A stretch of DNA of 64,000 bases, from the NCBI GenBank assembly GCA_036417435.1, contig CM070904.1, positions 45,205,908-45,269,907 of the forward strand, in the 5' to 3' direction. The notes below the pieces were generated by a model, which was given only the letters and a program-made list of their open reading frames with translations, did not search any database and was not told the DNA's origin. Shown piece by piece: positions 11,738 to 20,580 of the stretch; position 1 is the stretch's first letter; each line of letters opens with the position of its first letter. The translations under genes and the position numbers were made by a program. The stretch comes from Inia geoffrensis (Eukaryota > Chordata > Mammalia > Artiodactyla > Iniidae).

Positions 11738-13089
11738 AATAGCTTCTCAGCTATAACTTCTGATAACCTGGACACACAACCTTGGAGATAATAATAGTTA
11801 AATGGTAAAAGAACTACATTTGAGAATGTTGCAATAGTGTAGATCTTGATATTGACGTTATCAAGATCTCCACTTGAGTTAGTTTTCCAAACAGAATTTA
11901 AGCATTTCAGGGCATTCTAACTCCAAAGCTTACAAGAGCTAACCAGACCCCATAAAGTGGGGCAGGTGTAACGTCCTAGAGTGTGTGGTGGAGAAGAGGG
12001 CTGGGAAGGGCCTGCCCTGCCTAAAAGGAAGCTAATAACCAGCTCAAGCCAATCATCGGCAAAAGGGAATGTAGATCCTGTGCTGCCAAATTTCCAATAC
12101 TTTACAGTAACTCAGAAGTGTAAATTTTTTCTTGAAATATTCTAGTTTTCCAATAAAAAACTTTATCCAGGCCATATATGTCTTTAGACTATATTCTATG
12201 TGAGGGCTGGTCATGTGAGATATCTGATGTAAAGTTATATTTAGTCAAAATTTTGTACTTTCTGTAATTTTTATAATAAGCTTCATCTCCTAAAGGAAGA
12301 TGTTTGGAATTATAGCCAAGAACAAATTCTGGTCTGGAATTTCTCTCTTGCTCTTGTTCTCAGAACTTCCTGCTCTCTTGGGGCAGGAATTGGTCAACTT
12401 TGTCTTGTGTCATATCTGTATGTTTATAATATTTCCCTCCCTAAAAAACTTTACTTCTTAAGGATACAGAGATACCTTTAGATTTGTGAATGTCTGTGTG
12501 AGCATTTAAGTACATTTTATTTTTTCCCAGGCACTGCCACATTGCCACACACCTAACAGAAAGTGCTTAATGATACTTGCTAAATTGAAGCTATCTGCTT
12601 ATACTTAATATAAAAAAGAACAACTTCAGGCTTATAAAAACCTGAAGTGTCCATTGTTTTCTCAATGTCCATGTTGCTTGACAAGAAATCACCTTTATTT
12701 TTCTAAGCACTAAGGCATTATCACATAAAACCTTCTTCCCAGTTTGAGTAAGCTCATAATCCTATTCCATTTTAAGTGCAAATGCATTTGGCCTCATCTG
12801 TTTCCTGTGATTCGAAACAAAGCTCACAATTTTACCCTCTGACACTACCACGCGTTATACACTCTTAAAAAAAAAATCCACATAATTAGAAGTTACTCAG
12901 CAAGAGAAACTGGAATTTTTCTTATATTGCCTTAGAGACTCACAATGCCAGGTTGCCACTGTACTTCCTGACTCTGGTCACTGATGGAGTTCAAGGTGTC
13001 TTAAAACCGATGATGCCATTTTAGTTTTTGAAGATATACAATTTTGACTGAGACGAAGTTACTGTCTTCAAATTTTTCTTAAAAGGTGT
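11738..13089. other. Mostly unassigned sequence
   Basis: It contains a perfect 11-bp-arm hairpin (11840-11868) and a weak L2-like 3' end around 12340-12600 (GGGGCAGGAATTGGTC, later AAGTGCTTAATGATAC). No gene was seen. Confidence 0.4.
11840..11868. repeat. Short perfect inverted repeat
   Basis: Arms AGATCTTGATA (11840-11850) and TATCAAGATCT (11858-11868) enclose TTGACGT. It is a simple hairpin-capable palindrome of unknown role. Confidence 0.85.
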
Positions 13090-13449
13090 AAAAAATGGTG
13101 TCATACAGTGATAACTGTCTTGCTAGCTTTGAGTGGTTACATGCTGGGAGAGAGGCAGAATCAAGTCTGCATGAAGAGCAGAAAAGGCCTCAGAGAAGAG
13201 GGGACACCTGAAGTGCATCTTCAAGAATTCTTACGATTGGCAGGCATGATTTGTGGCAGCAAAGCAGGAGAGAGAAAGAAATTTAAAGAGGAAAGAATGA
13301 GTAAAGGCGTAAATGTAAGAAAATGCATGACATATTCAGGGACTTTTTTCAAATAAGAGCTCATAGCCCCTTAAACAGGTATGCTTCGTGGGATGAAGCA
13401 TAAATGAAATTGAAAACTATAATCTGAGGCACGATTAGAAAAAGCCTTG

Positions 13450-13872
13450 AAGGTATGCTAAGGGGGTGCAGCAGACTGACACCGGTTGGCTTCCAGTGAC
13501 TCACGCCTCCCTGGGACTGGCACTTTGGTAGAGTCCCCTCCCATACTGATTCTGAGCTTGGCATGCGGCTTGCTTTAGCCATTGGGCCAGCAGCACATGT
13601 GATATAAAAACTGATATATGAATGTGCATTGGAGCTTGCCTCTTAGAATCCAGCCATGACATGAGAAACCCAGGTGGTCTACTTGTAAGAAGTACACAGA
13701 AAGAAAAGCCCAGTCATCCCAGCATCCTAGTTCTTATCTTCCCTGTCAGCTGAATGAAGCCACACAAGTCCTACCACGTGAGAACACCACAGGAACTGCC
13801 CCCGTCACCGTCAATTCACAAAATCACCAAGTTTTAGAGTAGTCTATTATGCAGCAATACATAACTGATGTC
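13450..13872 (+). mobile_element. MaLR/ERVL-type solo LTR relic
   Basis: The order of motifs (GGTTGGCTTCCAGTGACTC near the start, CTTGCCTCTTAGAATCCAGCC, CACCACAGGAACTGCCCC, AGTAGTCTATTATGCAGCAA and AACTGATG at the end) fits the old mammalian MaLR LTR pattern. It is non-coding and degenerate, and there is no internal region beside it. Confidence 0.5.
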
Positions 13873-14094
13873 AGGGTTAAAATATTTTATCTAGGCAATG
13901 AGCAGTCAAAATTGTGCCATTATTTGTTCTTTAACTGGGGCTGTAACACGGCGAGGATTGAGTTTGCAAATATAAATGGTGGTAGATATTGAAGACAGAC
14001 TGGGGCCTGGGTGAGTGAACACTAAGAGAGAACGTTGACCACCACTGCACACTGCACTGGTCCAGATAAGAGATAATGAGTGTTTATGCTAGAG

Positions 14095-14292
14095 AAGGAT
14101 TTAGCAAACTTTTCTTGTTAAGGGCTACACAGTAAATATTTTAGGCTTTTCTGGCCATAAGTTCTGTTACAACTACTCAATTCTACCATTGTATCATGAA
14201 AGTAGCCATAGAGAATATGGAAATGAATAAGTATGGCTGTATTCTCATAAAACTTTACTTACAAAAACAGCCATTTTATTGGATTTGTACTA
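14095..14292 (+). mobile_element. hAT-type non-autonomous DNA transposon relic
   Basis: TTAGCAAACTTTTCTTGTTAAGGGC, AGTAAATATTTTAGGCTTTTC, ACAACTACTCAATTCTACC and AAAACTTTACTTACAAAAAC occur in the order typical of a widespread MER-class hAT-Charlie MITE. The right terminus is decayed and the subfamily is not assigned. Confidence 0.65.
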
Positions 14293-14398
14293 AAGCAAAG
14301 GCAGAAGAAATAAAAACAGAAGATAGATAACATTTTGTAGTAAGACTCAATGTACTATGGCCAATGAGAAAGAAGGAAGGATCAAGAATGACTCACAG

Positions 14399-14612
14399 GG
14401 GCTTTCCTGGTGACGCAGTGGTTGAGAGTCTGCCTGCCGATGCAGGGGACACGCGTTCGTGCCCCGGTCTGGGAAGATCCCACATGCCGCGGAGCGGCTG
14501 GGCCCGTGAGCCATGGCCTCTGAGCCTGAGCATCCGGAGCCTGTGCTCCACAACGGGAGAGGCCACAACAGAGAGAGGCCCGCGTACCGCAAAAAAAAAA
14601 AAAAAAAAAAAA
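14399..14612 (+). mobile_element. CHR SINE, full length, young
   Basis: Complete copy with tRNA-like head, B box region GCGTTCGTGCCCC, a CpG-rich body, CCGCGTACCGC end and a pure A tail. A perfect 15-bp TSD, AAGAATGACTCACAG, lies at 14384-14398 and 14613-14627. The intact TSD, pure tail and retained CpGs point to a recent insertion. Confidence 0.96.
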
Positions 14613-15240
14613 AAGAATGACTCACAGTTTAGATGACCAAGCAAATGACACTAGTGGTTACTGAGATCGGAAACACAGGGGCAAAGGAGGTTGTCAGTGA
14701 ATCTGGTTTGGGACACCTTGAGTTTGAAATGGGCCACTTAGGAGAAGACTGTACAACTTCCTTGGAAATACATGTATTCAGGACTGGATCTCGGAGGCAT
14801 ACATTTGGGGGTCAATTGCATATAGGTGGAACTCGAAGCCAGGAGTAAAAGGATCAAATCACCTTTCTAAGCTTCCAATGCTTATTACCCTGTTGGCATG
14901 TAGGAAGTACTCGATAATAAACCATAACAAGATGACATAAGTCAGTCATCATTCTGATTACAATTGTATTATCAGTAGAGAGCTGAGTGAGAAAATGTGG
15001 GGATCGAAAACAGGGCCCTTGAGGAAATTTTTATTTAAGGGGCAGAGGGATGGAAGAGAAATGATCAGAAGAGACCAGAGGGGTTATCAGAGGAAAAACC
15101 CCATTGAGAATGGTATCCTGGATTCAAAGAGGTATATTTCAGAAAAGGGGCATTTGTTGAGGTCCACTACTGTGGACAGTAGCAGCAGGCTGAAGCCTTG
15201 GACAGCTCCTTTTAGGCCACAATGTTATCCTGAATGATTT

Positions 15241-16455
15241 GTGGAAGACCAGGGTGAGGAGAAGGATGGAGATTTGATTATAACACAAGTCCACAAAATT
15301 AAAGCTTTATCTCATGGTGGCAAATTCCACGGTTTCCCTGCTGCTCCATTCTTTTAAGTTACTTTACATATTGAATTCTCCCAGTGACTTTTTCTTCTAA
15401 TCTGCCAATATACCTCCATAACCTTCTGTACTGCCTTTCTACCTGTCTATACCACAGGTGATACAGGCTGAGGAAAATGAATTCCTGGTTTCAGGAAATA
15501 GTCTGGATATGAGTGTGTGACCCAATAAGAATCCTTCCTAGAGATGTCTTTGTGTGAAACCAATGGAGAAAACTCTATTGCCTCTTTTGCTTAGAATAGT
15601 CAGTTTTCTATCTCTTGAACAGATCTAGCCCTGACTTACACATTTCCATAAAGACAAACTCCATGAGAAACACGTTAATGTGCCACATGACCCAATTAGG
15701 GGTAAACACTGAAATCATTTAACCCTGGTACAGTTTCTTCATTAAATACAATAGCATTCCCTGATGGCTGTCTTGTCCTTCGGTGTCATTTGAAGTCTCA
15801 CACTGCTGCCCTCAGCTCATTTGCTTTACTTCCACATTTTTTATTGAGACTGTTTCCTAGCTAGATCCATGACAATGGATAAGGTTCAAACTATTAGAGA
15901 AGCAAAGTTCCTGAGGGCAAGAAACCACTTCTCACTGTTCTTCATTATTTACACATTCCCCTGTATGTTTCCGAAGCACTTAACCTAATTTACATTTTAA
16001 TGAACTACCATATTGTACTTACCAAATGTTTAGCGGGTCAATACTAGAGGACCCATTTTAGCAATCAGAAACAAGCAATAATCAGAGCATCTGCAGAACT
16101 GGCACAACTAGGAAAACTTTTTAATTTCAATTATGATTTTGGTTATATCCATGAACATTCTTGTACTGTTATTTGGTATGTTTTTAAAAATCAGATCACT
16201 ATGCTTGCTTAAATATATGTATCTTTAAAGAAACATTATATAATTTCCATAAATGGTAAACAATATCACTTGACAAAAATAAAAGGTAAACTAAATATAT
16301 ACTTATTAGAAAAATATGCATTTTTCTGAACCAGCTAAAGATGCTCCTGGGCCTCCAAAGGAGAGGCCTCCCCATTTGGAAAATCATGCTTGTGGGGGCT
16401 GAGGTGCCAAAGAATTACAAAAAGAGCAGGCTTTAGGCCTGATAAACACGTGTTC
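15241..16455. other. Mostly unassigned sequence
   Basis: No gene recognised. A weak L2-like tract lies near 15890-15990 (TTCCTGAGGGCAAGAAACC...ACATTCCCCTGTATG). Confidence 0.35.
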
Positions 16456-16684
16456 AACCTCAGTTTTGCTTCCTTCTAGATCCTTTTTCTACCTGTAGAC
16501 ATCTCTACTTCCTTCATTACACACTTCACATTTTAGTGAATTATTTAATATCAAGGTTTTTTGTTCTAGAGTCTAAGCTCTGTGAGGACAGGAAATATAC
16601 TTGTCTTTTCACACCAGCATGTAGTACCTGCACATGGGAGGCATACAGCAAATATTTGTTGAATGAACGGATGGATGGATGAAA
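16456..16684 (+). repeat. L2 LINE 3' end relic
   Basis: GAGTCTAAGCTCTGTGAGGACAG, ACCTGCACATGGGAGGCAT and AAATATTTGTTGAATGAACGG occur in the order of the L2 3' end, finishing with a short GGAT repeat. Confidence 0.7.
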
Positions 16685-16895
16685 GAGCTAACCTCTCTGA
16701 GCTTTCATTGCCTTATGTAAATTAAGGTGAAAATAAAACATACCTTGAAGTGTTTATGGTATTAGAGATGATATATATACACACACACACAATATATATA
16801 TATATATAATATATAAAATATATATAAATATATATATTTATCTAATATATATTATATATATATATATATTAACCACCTAGCACAGAATGTGGTTG
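16685..16895 (+). repeat. MIR relic split by an AT-rich microsatellite
   Basis: The left part (GCTAACCTCTCTGAGC, CATTGCCTTATGTAAATTAAGG) and the right part (CACCTAGCACAGAATGTGG) fit consecutive parts of MIR. An (AT)n/(AC)n tract of about 100 bp lies between them at 16771-16870. Confidence 0.5.
16771..16870. repeat. (AT)n/(AC)n microsatellite
   Basis: An imperfect TATA-rich dinucleotide tract containing one (AC)6 block at 16779-16790. It is likely length-variable. Confidence 0.95.
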
Positions 16896-17463
16896 AAATG
16901 ACAACTATGAAGCATGGCACCCATATCCAATAAATCAGACAAAAAGGTTCATGCCACTTACAGAATGGGTCACTTAGCCACATTCCTAACCTCCACCAGC
17001 CTTCCACATTTCACCACTGCTGAATACAGACACCCTTTCATTCCTCCTTCTCTTTGCGCACTCCACTGCTGTTCAAATATCCTTGCCCCATCTTCTAATT
17101 TATGACAATTTTACATGCACATCCTGAATCAAGTCCCCAGATGCAGAGGCCTTGAACACAAGTCCCAGATCAAGCCCCTTCCCCGGGGAAGCCAGTCCCG
17201 AGGCAGAGAAATTGCTTTGCCATCTTCTGGTCTTCAAATCACTCTATTCCTGCCACTGTGGGAACAACTGCATTTTATTGTAATCACCCATTTCCACAGT
17301 GATAATCAGGCTAGACTTCACATTAAGAACTGAGATCTAATTTCCAGATGAAAGAGGGGAAATTGTTTTAAGAGTGCTACTTCCATAATATATTCCCAAT
17401 ACTTTCATTCAGGGGTATAAACAGTGCAACGTTTTCATTGCGATTCTTTGGTTAAGTAACATT
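16896..17463. other. L2-like and unassigned sequence
   Basis: About 16960-17110 (CCACATTCCTAACCTCCACC...TTCCTCCTTCTCTTTGCGC) resembles an internal L2 stretch. The remainder is unassigned. Two short frames (16914 and 17115) show no protein features. Confidence 0.35.
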
Positions 17464-17477
17464 AATAAGCAAAGTTA
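17464..17477 (+). repeat. L1-A 5' target-site duplication
   Basis: AATAAGCAAAGTTA, repeated exactly at 24791-24804. It fixes the ends of L1-A and shows ordinary target-primed insertion. The preceding ATT gives a TT/AA-type nick site. Confidence 0.95.
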
Positions 17478-18412
17478 GGATTAAGAAAGATGGCGGAAGA
17501 GTAAGACGCGGAGATCACCTTCCTCCCCACAGATACACCAGAAATACATCTACACGGGGAACAACTCTTACAGAACACCTACTGAAGGCTGGCAAAAGAC
17601 CTCAGACCTCCTAAAAGGCAAGAAACTCCCCACGTACCTGGGTAGGGCAAAAGAAAAAAAGAAAAAACAGAGACAAAAGAATAGGGACGGGACCTGCACC
17701 AGTGGGAGGGAGCTGTGAAGGAGCAAAAGTCTCCACACACTAGGAAGCTCTTTCACGGGCGGAGACTGCGGGAGGCGGAGGAGGGAGCTTCGGAGCCGCA
17801 GAGGAGAGCACAGCAACAGGGGTGCGGAGGGGAAAGCGGAGAGACTCCCGCATAGAGAATCGGTGCCGACCGGCACTCACCAGCCCGAGAGGCTTGTCGG
17901 CTCACCCGCCGGGGCGGGCGGGGCTGCGAGCTAAAGCTCGGGTTTCGGTTTCAGACGGAGCGCAGGGAAAGGACTGGGGTTGGCGGCTTGAACATAGCCT
18001 GAAGGGGGTAGTGCACCACGGCTAGCCGGGAGGGAGTCCGGGGAAAAGTCTGCACCTGCCAAAGAGGCAAGAGACTTTTAACACACTGCGGGCCTCAGGC
18101 TGGTGCAGCGTCACGCCGGCCTCTGCCGCCGCAGGCCCGCCCCGCACGCCGTGCCCCTCTCTCCCCTCGGCCTGTGTGCGCCAAAGCCCCCGAATCAGAG
18201 GCTCCTTTAACCCTGTCCTGTCTGAGTGAAAAACAGACGCCCTCCAGCGACCTACATGCAGAGGCAGGGCCAAATCCAAAGCTGAGCCCCTGGGAGCTGT
18301 GAGAACAAAGAAGAGAAAGGGAAATCTCTCCCAGCAGCCTCAGAAGCCGCGGATTAAAGCTCCACAATCAGCTTGATGTACCCTGCTTCTGTGGAATACA
18401 TGAATAGACAGT

Positions 18413-18934
18413 GACTCATCCCAAATTGAGGTGGTGGACATCATATGCAAGATTTATGATTTTTTCCCCTTTTTCCTCTTTTTGTGAAAGTGTATGTGTA
18501 CGCTTCTCTTTGAGATCTTGTCTGTATAGCTTTGCTTCCACCATTTGTCCTAGGGTTCTATCCGTCCATTGTTTTTTTTTTTTTTTTCCTTTTTTTTCTT
18601 AATAATTAATTTTAATAATTCTGTTATACTTTACCTTCCCTCTTTCTTTCTTTCCTGCCCCCCTTTATACAACGAATCATCCCAAGTGGAGGAGGTGGTC
18701 TTTGAAAGCAAGATTTATGATTTTTTCCCCTTTACCTCTTTTCGTGAGGGTGTATGTGTAAGCTTCAGTGTAGGATTTTGTCTGTATAGCGTGGCTTTCA
18801 ACATTTGTCCTAAGGTTATATCCATCCTTTTTCTTTTTTTTTTTTTTTCTTTTTTCCCCTAAATAATTATGTTTTAATTCAATAACTTTATTATACTTTA
18901 CTTCATTCTATTTTACTGTATCTACTTTCTGTCC
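18413..18934 (+). repeat. 261-bp tandem duplication in the L1-A 5' UTR
   Basis: Unit 1 begins GACTCATCCCAAATTGAGG at 18413 and unit 2 begins GAATCATCCCAAGTGGAGG at 18674. Both contain AGATTTATGATTTTTTCCCC, GTGTATGTGTA, TTTGTCTGTATAGC, CATTTGTCCTA and a long T run, in the same order. L1-B has one unit only (about 26626-26830). The units have diverged by substitutions and small indels. Confidence 0.88.
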
Positions 18935-19066
18935 TTTTTCCTTCCTTCCTTCCTCCTCCTTTTCTTCCTTCTGGCCTTCTTTCCTTCTTCTTTCTTTCTT
19001 CCTTCCTTCCCTCCCTCCTTCCTCCCTTCCTTCCTTCCTTCCCTCCTTTCTTTCTATCTTCCTATT
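18923..19066 (+). repeat. Polypyrimidine (CCTT)n-rich tract upstream of ORF1
   Basis: About 140 bp composed almost wholly of C and T on the plus strand, with many CCTT units, ending around 550 bp before the ORF1 start. L1-B has only a shorter, T-rich interrupted version. Long mirror-like pyrimidine tracts can form triplex DNA and are length-unstable. Confidence 0.92.
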
Positions 19067-19616
19067 TCTACTAATTCTCTCTACTTTCTCTCCCTTTTAA
19101 TCTGAGCTGTGTGGATGAAAGGTTCTTGCTGCTCCTGCCAGGAATCAGGACTCTGCCTCTGAGAGGGGAGAGCCAACATCAGGACACTGGTCCACAAGAG
19201 ATTTCCCAGCACCACATAACATCAAACGGCGAAAATCTCCCAGGGATCTCCACCTTAACACCAGCACCCAGCTTCACTCAACGGCCAGCAAGCTACAGTG
19301 CTGGACAGCCTATGCCAAACAACTAGCAAAACAGAAACACAACCCCACCCATTAACAGAGAGGTTGCCTAAAATCATAATAAGTTCAGAGACACGCCAAA
19401 ACACACCACCAGACGTGGACCTGCCCACCAGAGAGACAAGATCCAGCCTCATCCACCAGAACACAAGCACTAGTCCCCTCCACCAGGAAGCATACACAAC
19501 CCACTAGACCAACCTTAGCCACTGGAGACAGACATCAAAAACAACGGGAACTACGAACCTGCAGCCTGCTAAAAAAAAAAAAAAAGGGAGACCCCAAACA
19601 CAGTAAGATAAGCAAA

Positions 19617-20522
19617 ATGAGAAGACAGAAAAACACACAGCAGATGAAGGAGCAAGATAAAAATGCACCAGACCTAACAAATGAAGAAGTAATAGGCAGT
19701 CTACCTGAAAAAGAATTCAGAATAATGATAGTAAAGATGATCCAGAATCTCGGAAATAGAATGGAGGCAGGGATGGAGAAGATGCAAGAAATGTTTAACA
19801 AAGATCTAGAAGAACTAAAGAACAAACAAACAGAGATGAACAACACAATAACTGAAATGAAAAATACACTAGATGGGATCAATAGCAGAATAACTGAGGC
19901 AGAAGAACGGATAAGTGACCTGGAAGATAAAATAGTGGAAATAACGACTGCAGAGCAGAATAAAGAAAAAAGAATGAAAAGAACTGAGGACAGTCTCAGA
20001 GACCTCTGGGACAACATTAAACGCACCAACATTCGAATTATAGGGGTTCCAGAGGATGAAGAGAAAAAGAAAGGGACTGAGAAAATATTTGAAGAGATTA
20101 TAGTTGAAAACTTCCCTAATATGGGAAAGGAAATAGTTAACCAAGTCCAGGAAGCAGAGAGAGTCCCATACAGGATAAACCCAAGGAGAAATACACCAAG
20201 ACACATATTAATCAAACTCTCAAAAATTAAATACAAAGAAAGCATATTAAAAGCAGCAAGGGAAAAAAAACAAATAACACACAAGGGAATCCCCATAAGG
20301 CTAACAGCTGATCTCTCAGCAGAAACTCTGCAAGCCAGAAGGGAGTGGCAGGACATACTGAAAGTGATGAAGGAGAAAAGCCTGCAACCACGATTACTCT
20401 ACCCAGCAAAGATCTCATTCAGATTTGATGGAGAAATTAAAACCTTTACAGACAAGCAAAAGCTGAGAGAGTTCAGCACCACCAAACCAGCTTTACAACA
20501 ACTGCTGAAGGAACTTCTCTAG
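19617..20522 (+). CDS. L1 ORF1p, RNA-binding chaperone (intact)
   Basis: A 301-aa L1 ORF1 protein that binds L1 RNA in cis, forms trimers and acts as a nucleic-acid chaperone in the cytoplasmic L1 RNP. Residues about 38-130 are heptad-rich (EEL..KQTEM, EERISDLEDKI) and form the coiled coil. NIRIIGVPE at 138-146 opens the RRM-like domain. RPR/RHILIKLSK follows near 189-203. The C-terminal domain includes TADLSAETLQARREW (230-244) and YPAKISF (262-268). It ends at LLKELL, shorter than primate ORF1p at the tail, which appears normal for this lineage. The ATG has A at -3. It is followed by a 58-bp spacer and ORF2. The long antisense frame at 19535-20356 is a shadow. Confidence 0.96.
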   Translation: MRRQKNTQQMKEQDKNAPDLTNEEVIGSLPEKEFRIMIVKMIQNLGNRMEAGMEKMQEMFNKDLEELKNKQTEMNNTITEMKNTLDGINSRITEAEERISDLEDKIVEITTAEQNKEKRMKRTEDSLRDLWDNIKRTNIRIIGVPEDEEKKKGTEKIFEEIIVENFPNMGKEIVNQVQEAERVPYRINPRRNTPRHILIKLSKIKYKESILKAAREKKQITHKGIPIRLTADLSAETLQARREWQDILKVMKEKSLQPRLLYPAKISFRFDGEIKTFTDKQKLREFSTTKPALQQLLKELL

Positions 20523-20580
20523 ACAAGAAACACAAGAGGAGGAAAGGACCTATAACAACGAACCCAAAACAATTTAGAAA
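20523..20580 (+). other. L1-A inter-ORF spacer
   Basis: 58 bp between the ORF1 stop (TAG) and the ORF2 ATG. L1 ORF2 is known to be translated from the bicistronic RNA by an unconventional reinitiation-type mechanism. L1-B has a closely similar spacer. Confidence 0.9.

Larger units (their letters stand above)
13090..15240 (+). repeat. Old dispersed repeat (unnamed), split by three younger insertions
   Basis: Plus-strand segments of one old repeat family can be followed in order at about 13160-13440, 13890-14090, 14330-14398 and 14628-15240. Recognisable phrases include GGCCTCAGAGAAGAGG, CACTGGTCCAGATAAGAG, TCAAGAATGACTCACAG and GTTACTGAGATCGG. It is interrupted by a MaLR-like LTR, a hAT element and a CHR SINE. 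The family name is not recalled with confidence. Short frames within it are not genes. Confidence 0.45.
17478..19616 (+). promoter_or_regulatory. L1-A 5' UTR / internal promoter
   Basis: L1 5' UTRs carry an internal RNA polymerase II promoter. This one has a YY1-type site at 17487-17496, a CpG-rich segment (about 17740-18290, with many CpGs retained), then AT-rich sequence with long T runs and a polypyrimidine tract leading to a G-poor stretch before ORF1. Compared with L1-B it lacks about 265 bp near 18078, and it carries a 261-bp tandem duplication at 18413-18934 absent from L1-B. The short frames here are not conserved proteins. Confidence 0.85.

Noticed and set aside
14399..14480. tRNA gene in the SINE heads
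   Set aside because: The A and B boxes are tRNA-like, but the sequence continues into the CHR SINE body with poly(A) and TSD. All eight copies are SINEs, not functional tRNA genes.
16771..16870. CRISPR-like or regulatory repeat array
   Set aside because: It is a simple dinucleotide microsatellite without spacer structure, in a mammalian genome.
18569..18862. 97-codon frame in the L1-A 5' UTR
   Set aside because: It is made of T-run encoded phenylalanine stretches spanning the tandem duplication, with no counterpart in L1-B.
19535..20356. 273-codon minus-strand open frame
   Set aside because: It lies exactly antisense to L1 ORF1. Its composition (serine, leucine and phenylalanine rich) is what the complement of an A-rich coding frame gives.
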